64,000 nt of DNA, taken from assembly GCF_001909055.1 (NCBI RefSeq), contig NZ_LVWI01000040.1, forward strand, positions 1-64,000. The letters are read 5' to 3'. The notes below the pieces were generated by a model that was not told the origin of the DNA, ran no database searches, and saw only the letters and a program-made list of their open reading frames with translations. Position 1 is the first letter of the stretch. Each line of letters starts with the position of its first letter. The stretch comes from Paenibacillus helianthi. Its GTDB lineage: Bacteria; Bacillota; Bacilli; Paenibacillales; Paenibacillaceae. Both the position numbers and the translations under genes were made by a program. Shown piece by piece: positions 61,374 to 64,000 of the stretch.

Positions 61374-62867
61374 TTAATCTGCGTGAGTGCTCAGATCGCA
61401 TTGATCCAGCGGGATAATGCGGCTCTGGCGGAACCAGCGGTAACCGATCCAGATTAGCAGGAACAGCGGCAGGCTGACGTAGGAGACGAGGATGCCGTAC
61501 CAATCGATGGTGCCGCCTGTGAAAGCACCAAGGTTCTGTCCGAATACGGCAATGAGACATAGCGCCAGTGCGAACAACGGCCCAAAGGGGAACCATCTGG
61601 CCCGGTAAGGCAGCTCATCCAGCGAATGGCCCTGGGCTACAAAAGCCCGTCGGAAACGGTAATGACACACCGCAATGCCCAGCCAGTTAATGAATCCGCA
61701 CATCCCCGAAGCATTAAGCAGCCAATTATAGACGGCACCGTCACCAAAGAATGAGGCCAGAAAAGCCAGCATGCCTACGGCAGTAGTCACGAGAAGAGCG
61801 CCTACGGGTACTCCGCGGCGGTTCAGTCTGCCGAGCGCACGCGGTGCCATGCCATCCTTGGCCATTGCGTACAGGACCCGGGTGGAAGCGTACATGCCGG
61901 AGTTTCCGGCTGACAGTACAGAACTGAGAATGACAGCATTCATGACGGATGCGGCAATCGCAAGTCCTGCTTTATTGAAGACAATGGTGAACGGGCTGAC
62001 ACCGATATCATCGATGCCGCCGCGGAGCAGATCCGGATTGGTATAAGGGATAAGCAGCCCGATCACAAGAATGGAGAAAATGTAGAAGATCAGGATGCGC
62101 CAGAATACCTGGCGGATGGCCAGTGGCACATTGCGGCGCGGGTTTTCGCTCTCCCCTGCTGCAACCCCGACGAGTTCAGTACCCTGGAATGAGAAGCCGG
62201 CAGCCATGAAGACTCCGACGAAGGCAAAGAAGCCGCCATGGAAGGAGCTCCCGCCAAGCTGGAAGTTGCTGAGGCCTACCGCCTTGCCGCCCATAATCCC
62301 GAAGATCATCAGCACACCGACAGCCAGGAACACCACTACGGTGATAATTTTGATAATTGCAAACCAGTACTCCGATTCGCCGTAACCGCGTGATGACATG
62401 AAGTTCAGTCCGAACATCAGCAGCAGGAACAGAAGGCTCCAGAGCACGGAAGGACTGTCCGGGAACCAGTATTTTATAATCACTGTGGCAGCGGACAGTT
62501 CGGCAGCGATGGTGACGGCCCAGTTGTACCAGAAGTTCCAGCCGATGGCGAAGCCGAAGGCAGGGCTGACAAACCGCGTGCCGTAGGTGCTGAAGGAGCC
62601 GGAGTCCGGCAGGTAGGTTGCCAGCTCTCCAAGGCTGGTCATAAGAAAATATACCATAATGCCGACCGCTGTATAGGCCAGCAGCGCGCCTCCCGGTCCG
62701 GAAGAAGCGATAGCGCCGCCGCTGGCCAGGAACAGCCCGGTTCCGATGGATCCGCCGAGCGCGATCATGGTTAAATGTCTGGCTTTGAAGGTTTTGCGCA
62801 GCCCCGGAGCGGCAGGATTACTGCTCTGTGCCGTTATGTGCTGCTGTTCGTCTTTCTTAGCTTTCAT
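61374..62867 (-). CDS. lysP: Amino acid permease, probably for lysine (LysP type)
   Basis: A 497-residue APC-superfamily transporter with twelve likely membrane segments. The opening LRKTFKARHLTMIALGGSIG and TGLFLASGGAIASSGPGGAL is the AAT-family signature; AAGFSFQGTELVGVAAGESE is the other conserved segment. Start ATG 62867. A lysine riboswitch lies directly upstream on the same strand, which strongly suggests lysine as substrate; the protein sequence alone would only say cationic or neutral amino acid. Confidence 0.88.
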   Translation of the reverse strand: MKAKKDEQQHITAQSSNPAAPGLRKTFKARHLTMIALGGSIGTGLFLASGGAIASSGPGGALLAYTAVGIMVYFLMTSLGELATYLPDSGSFSTYGTRFVSPAFGFAIGWNFWYNWAVTIAAELSAATVIIKYWFPDSPSVLWSLLFLLLMFGLNFMSSRGYGESEYWFAIIKIITVVVFLAVGVLMIFGIMGGKAVGLSNFQLGGSSFHGGFFAFVGVFMAAGFSFQGTELVGVAAGESENPRRNVPLAIRQVFWRILIFYIFSILVIGLLIPYTNPDLLRGGIDDIGVSPFTIVFNKAGLAIAASVMNAVILSSVLSAGNSGMYASTRVLYAMAKDGMAPRALGRLNRRGVPVGALLVTTAVGMLAFLASFFGDGAVYNWLLNASGMCGFINWLGIAVCHYRFRRAFVAQGHSLDELPYRARWFPFGPLFALALCLIAVFGQNLGAFTGGTIDWYGILVSYVSLPLFLLIWIGYRWFRQSRIIPLDQCDLSTHAD

Positions 62868-62942
62868 GAATAGAACACTCCCTTAATTGTGATGTTTCTG
62901 TTCAAGGGCTCTAACCAAGTAGCATATCCATCCTGCAAGCAC

Positions 62943-62972
62943 AAAAAAAACCGCAGACGGATTCTGCGGTTT
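62943..62972 (-). terminator. Expression-platform terminator of the lysine riboswitch
   Basis: On the minus strand AAACCGCAGA pairs with TCTGCGGTTT around five bases and is followed by a run of T residues. Confidence 0.92.
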
Positions 62973-63232
62973 CCTGTATTTACAGCTCCGCACCATACTC
63001 CCTGTTCAGATAGCGCAACACAGTGCCTGGCCGCAGTCTCCTGACGGGCCAAGCCCTGTGACAGTTCCGTGCCTTTCGGCGACGGCCCCAGCCTGCACTG
63101 CTTAATAAGAGCAGCGGCGCAGACTTCGGCGGATATTCCTTTCGGCGGCGTTTCACAGACGGCTCTTATAGCGTCTCCACGCGCGTACTCTTTATATCCG
63201 CGACCTCTACCTCATCTTAGGTATGATGAGGC
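62973..63232 (-). ncRNA. Lysine riboswitch (L box)
   Basis: Read on the minus strand, the leader shows the L-box conserved blocks in order: GATGAGGTAGAGGTCGCGG, AGAGTACGCGCG, CGCCGAAAGGAATATCCGCC, GCAGGCTGGGGCCGTCGCC, GAAAGGCACGGAACTGTCAC and GGTGCGGAGCTGTAAATACA. Lysine binding would favour the terminator at 62943-62972 and turn the permease gene off. Confidence 0.92.
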
Positions 63233-63264
63233 TATCTTGTAACGATATGAACACAACAGGGATT

Positions 63265-63293
63265 AGTATAATGCAACTTGGCTGAGCAAGCAA
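63265..63293 (-). promoter_or_regulatory. Promoter of the lysine riboswitch and permease
   Basis: On the minus strand TTGCTT (63293-63288) and TATACT (63270-63265) are 17 bases apart, about 35 bases before the riboswitch. Confidence 0.7.
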
Positions 63294-63316
63294 TGACAAT
63301 TTAAGGCAGGTTAACG

Positions 63317-64000
63317 TCAGGTTCTCCGGCGCTCCGACATCTGCTGCCAGACGGTACCGGCAGCCTCTTCACCCGATGCGATGCGCTCCAGCGCCATTCG
63401 GGCCTGCAGGCCGACCTCGAATTCCGGGTCGTCCGCAGCAAGGCTCAGCGCGTCCTGAGCTTCAGCTGTGCCAACCTCGTAGAGGAAGCGTGCCGCCCGC
63501 CAGCGGACGAGCTTGCTCTTGTCTGTAAGCGCCGCTGTCATCACCGGCGTCGCTGCCGGATCGCCGATGTCGGACAGCGTGTCTCCAGCCGTGCGCCGCA
63601 CGGCCGGGGCGCTGTCTGCCATCGCCTCATAGAGCAGCTCCATCGCCTCGGGCGTGCGGATGTCGCCCAGGTACACGACCGCAAGCCTGCGGATATGTAG
63701 CTTGGGGTCGTGCAGCGCCGTGCGCAGCTCCGGCAGGAGGTCTGCCGTAGGCTGAAGATCCTCCAGCGCGGCGTAGCGCACGCGCCAGTCCTCGTCCTTC
63801 AGGTCTCGCAGCAGCTCGGCCTGTTCCTTCTTCTGCCGCTGCTCGATGAACTCGCCGCCAGCCCCGTGCGCGATGGCCTGCTGCACGAGGGAGTCGAGGC
63901 GTTCCTGCGGATACGCCGCTTCCAGCTCCTGCTCGACCTCGCGCGCGATAGCGCCTGGCTCGCCATAGCGCACGCCGTAATCGGTGAGCTTGCGCTCTTT
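63317..64000 (-). CDS. CvfC-like HEAT-repeat protein, C-terminal part (start outside window)
   Basis: The frame is open to the window edge: the codons before the internal start at 63973 read KERKLTDYG, so the gene begins beyond 64000. The visible 228 residues hold the helical HEAT-like repeats of the conserved virulence factor C family (EVEQELEAAYPQERLDSLV, then LRDLKDEDWRVRYAALEDLQ, HIRRLAVVYLGDI, AVRRTAGDTLSDIGDPAATP). In staphylococci CvfC affects virulence gene output; in a soil species the role is unclear. Composition is GC-rich. Confidence 0.82.
   Translation of the reverse strand, partial: KERKLTDYGVRYGEPGAIAREVEQELEAAYPQERLDSLVQQAIAHGAGGEFIEQRQKKEQAELLRDLKDEDWRVRYAALEDLQPTADLLPELRTALHDPKLHIRRLAVVYLGDIRTPEAMELLYEAMADSAPAVRRTAGDTLSDIGDPAATPVMTAALTDKSKLVRWRAARFLYEVGTAEAQDALSLAADDPEFEVGLQARMALERIASGEEAAGTVWQQMSERRRT

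Overview
The window reads as a chromosomal segment of a Gram-positive, moderate-GC soil or gut Bacillota, most probably a Paenibacillus. The grounds are two YesM/YesN-type sensor kinase and AraC-type response regulator pairs, each beside sugar ABC permeases and a lipoprotein binding protein with no dedicated ATPase; a T-box leader and a lysine riboswitch; Fur-family (PerR-like) operators; strong AGGAGG ribosome sites with some GTG and TTG starts; a copper-amine-oxidase-type stalk protein; and many carbohydrate-active enzymes. This genus call rests on gene content, not on any database search.

Layout. 1-299 is the right end of an IS3-family element. 590-7301 holds a sugar ABC transporter (minus strand) divergent from its likely two-component regulator. 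7403-9591 has an HD-GYP protein and an SH3b-amidase. 9861-13830 is an accessory, conflict-type patch: a WXG-like polymorphic toxin with a C-terminal deaminase domain, a SUKH immunity protein, then a TIR-like (PF10137-type) protein with a small basic partner. 13851-16069 has a beheaded ArsR-type regulator, a flavin reductase-like protein and an LLM flavin oxidoreductase. 16429-23305 has a stalk protein with a duplicated helical domain, an ArsB/SLC13-type permease, an MpsC (DUF2294) protein, a stand-alone receiver and a hybrid PAS kinase. 23451-31242 is mostly housekeeping metabolism: a T-box-controlled DAHP synthase/chorismate mutase, a SulP transporter, deoC, a GNAT protein, a MetY-type sulfhydrylase and an odd high-GC protein resembling the C-terminal barrel of PEP-utilising enzymes.

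31571-40656 is a glycan locus: a polysaccharide deacetylase, an AraC regulator, a rhamnose-mutarotase-like protein, a 1349-residue GH2 enzyme and a GH94-type phosphorylase. 40874-44470 is a metal and redox stress block: a P1B-4-type metal ATPase and trxB, each with a promoter followed at once by a Fur-family operator, then a glutaredoxin. 45292-49791 is the xylose locus xylR-xylA-xylB, with a XylR-type operator, a cre site and an internal terminator. 49883-59808 is a second two-component, LplBC-type ABC transporter and GH95 system with a cre site on the first permease start codon. 60146-61285 is a secreted transglutaminase-like protein. 61374-63293 is a lysine permease under a lysine riboswitch. 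63317-64000 is the C-terminal part of a CvfC-like HEAT-repeat protein running off the window.

Taken together, the window describes uptake and breakdown of plant or microbial glycans (xylose, probably fucosides or L-galactosides, and an unidentified beta-glycan disaccharide) under substrate-sensing two-component systems and CcpA, with one compact accessory region for inter-bacterial competition and probably defence. No rRNA, tRNA or CRISPR array was seen.
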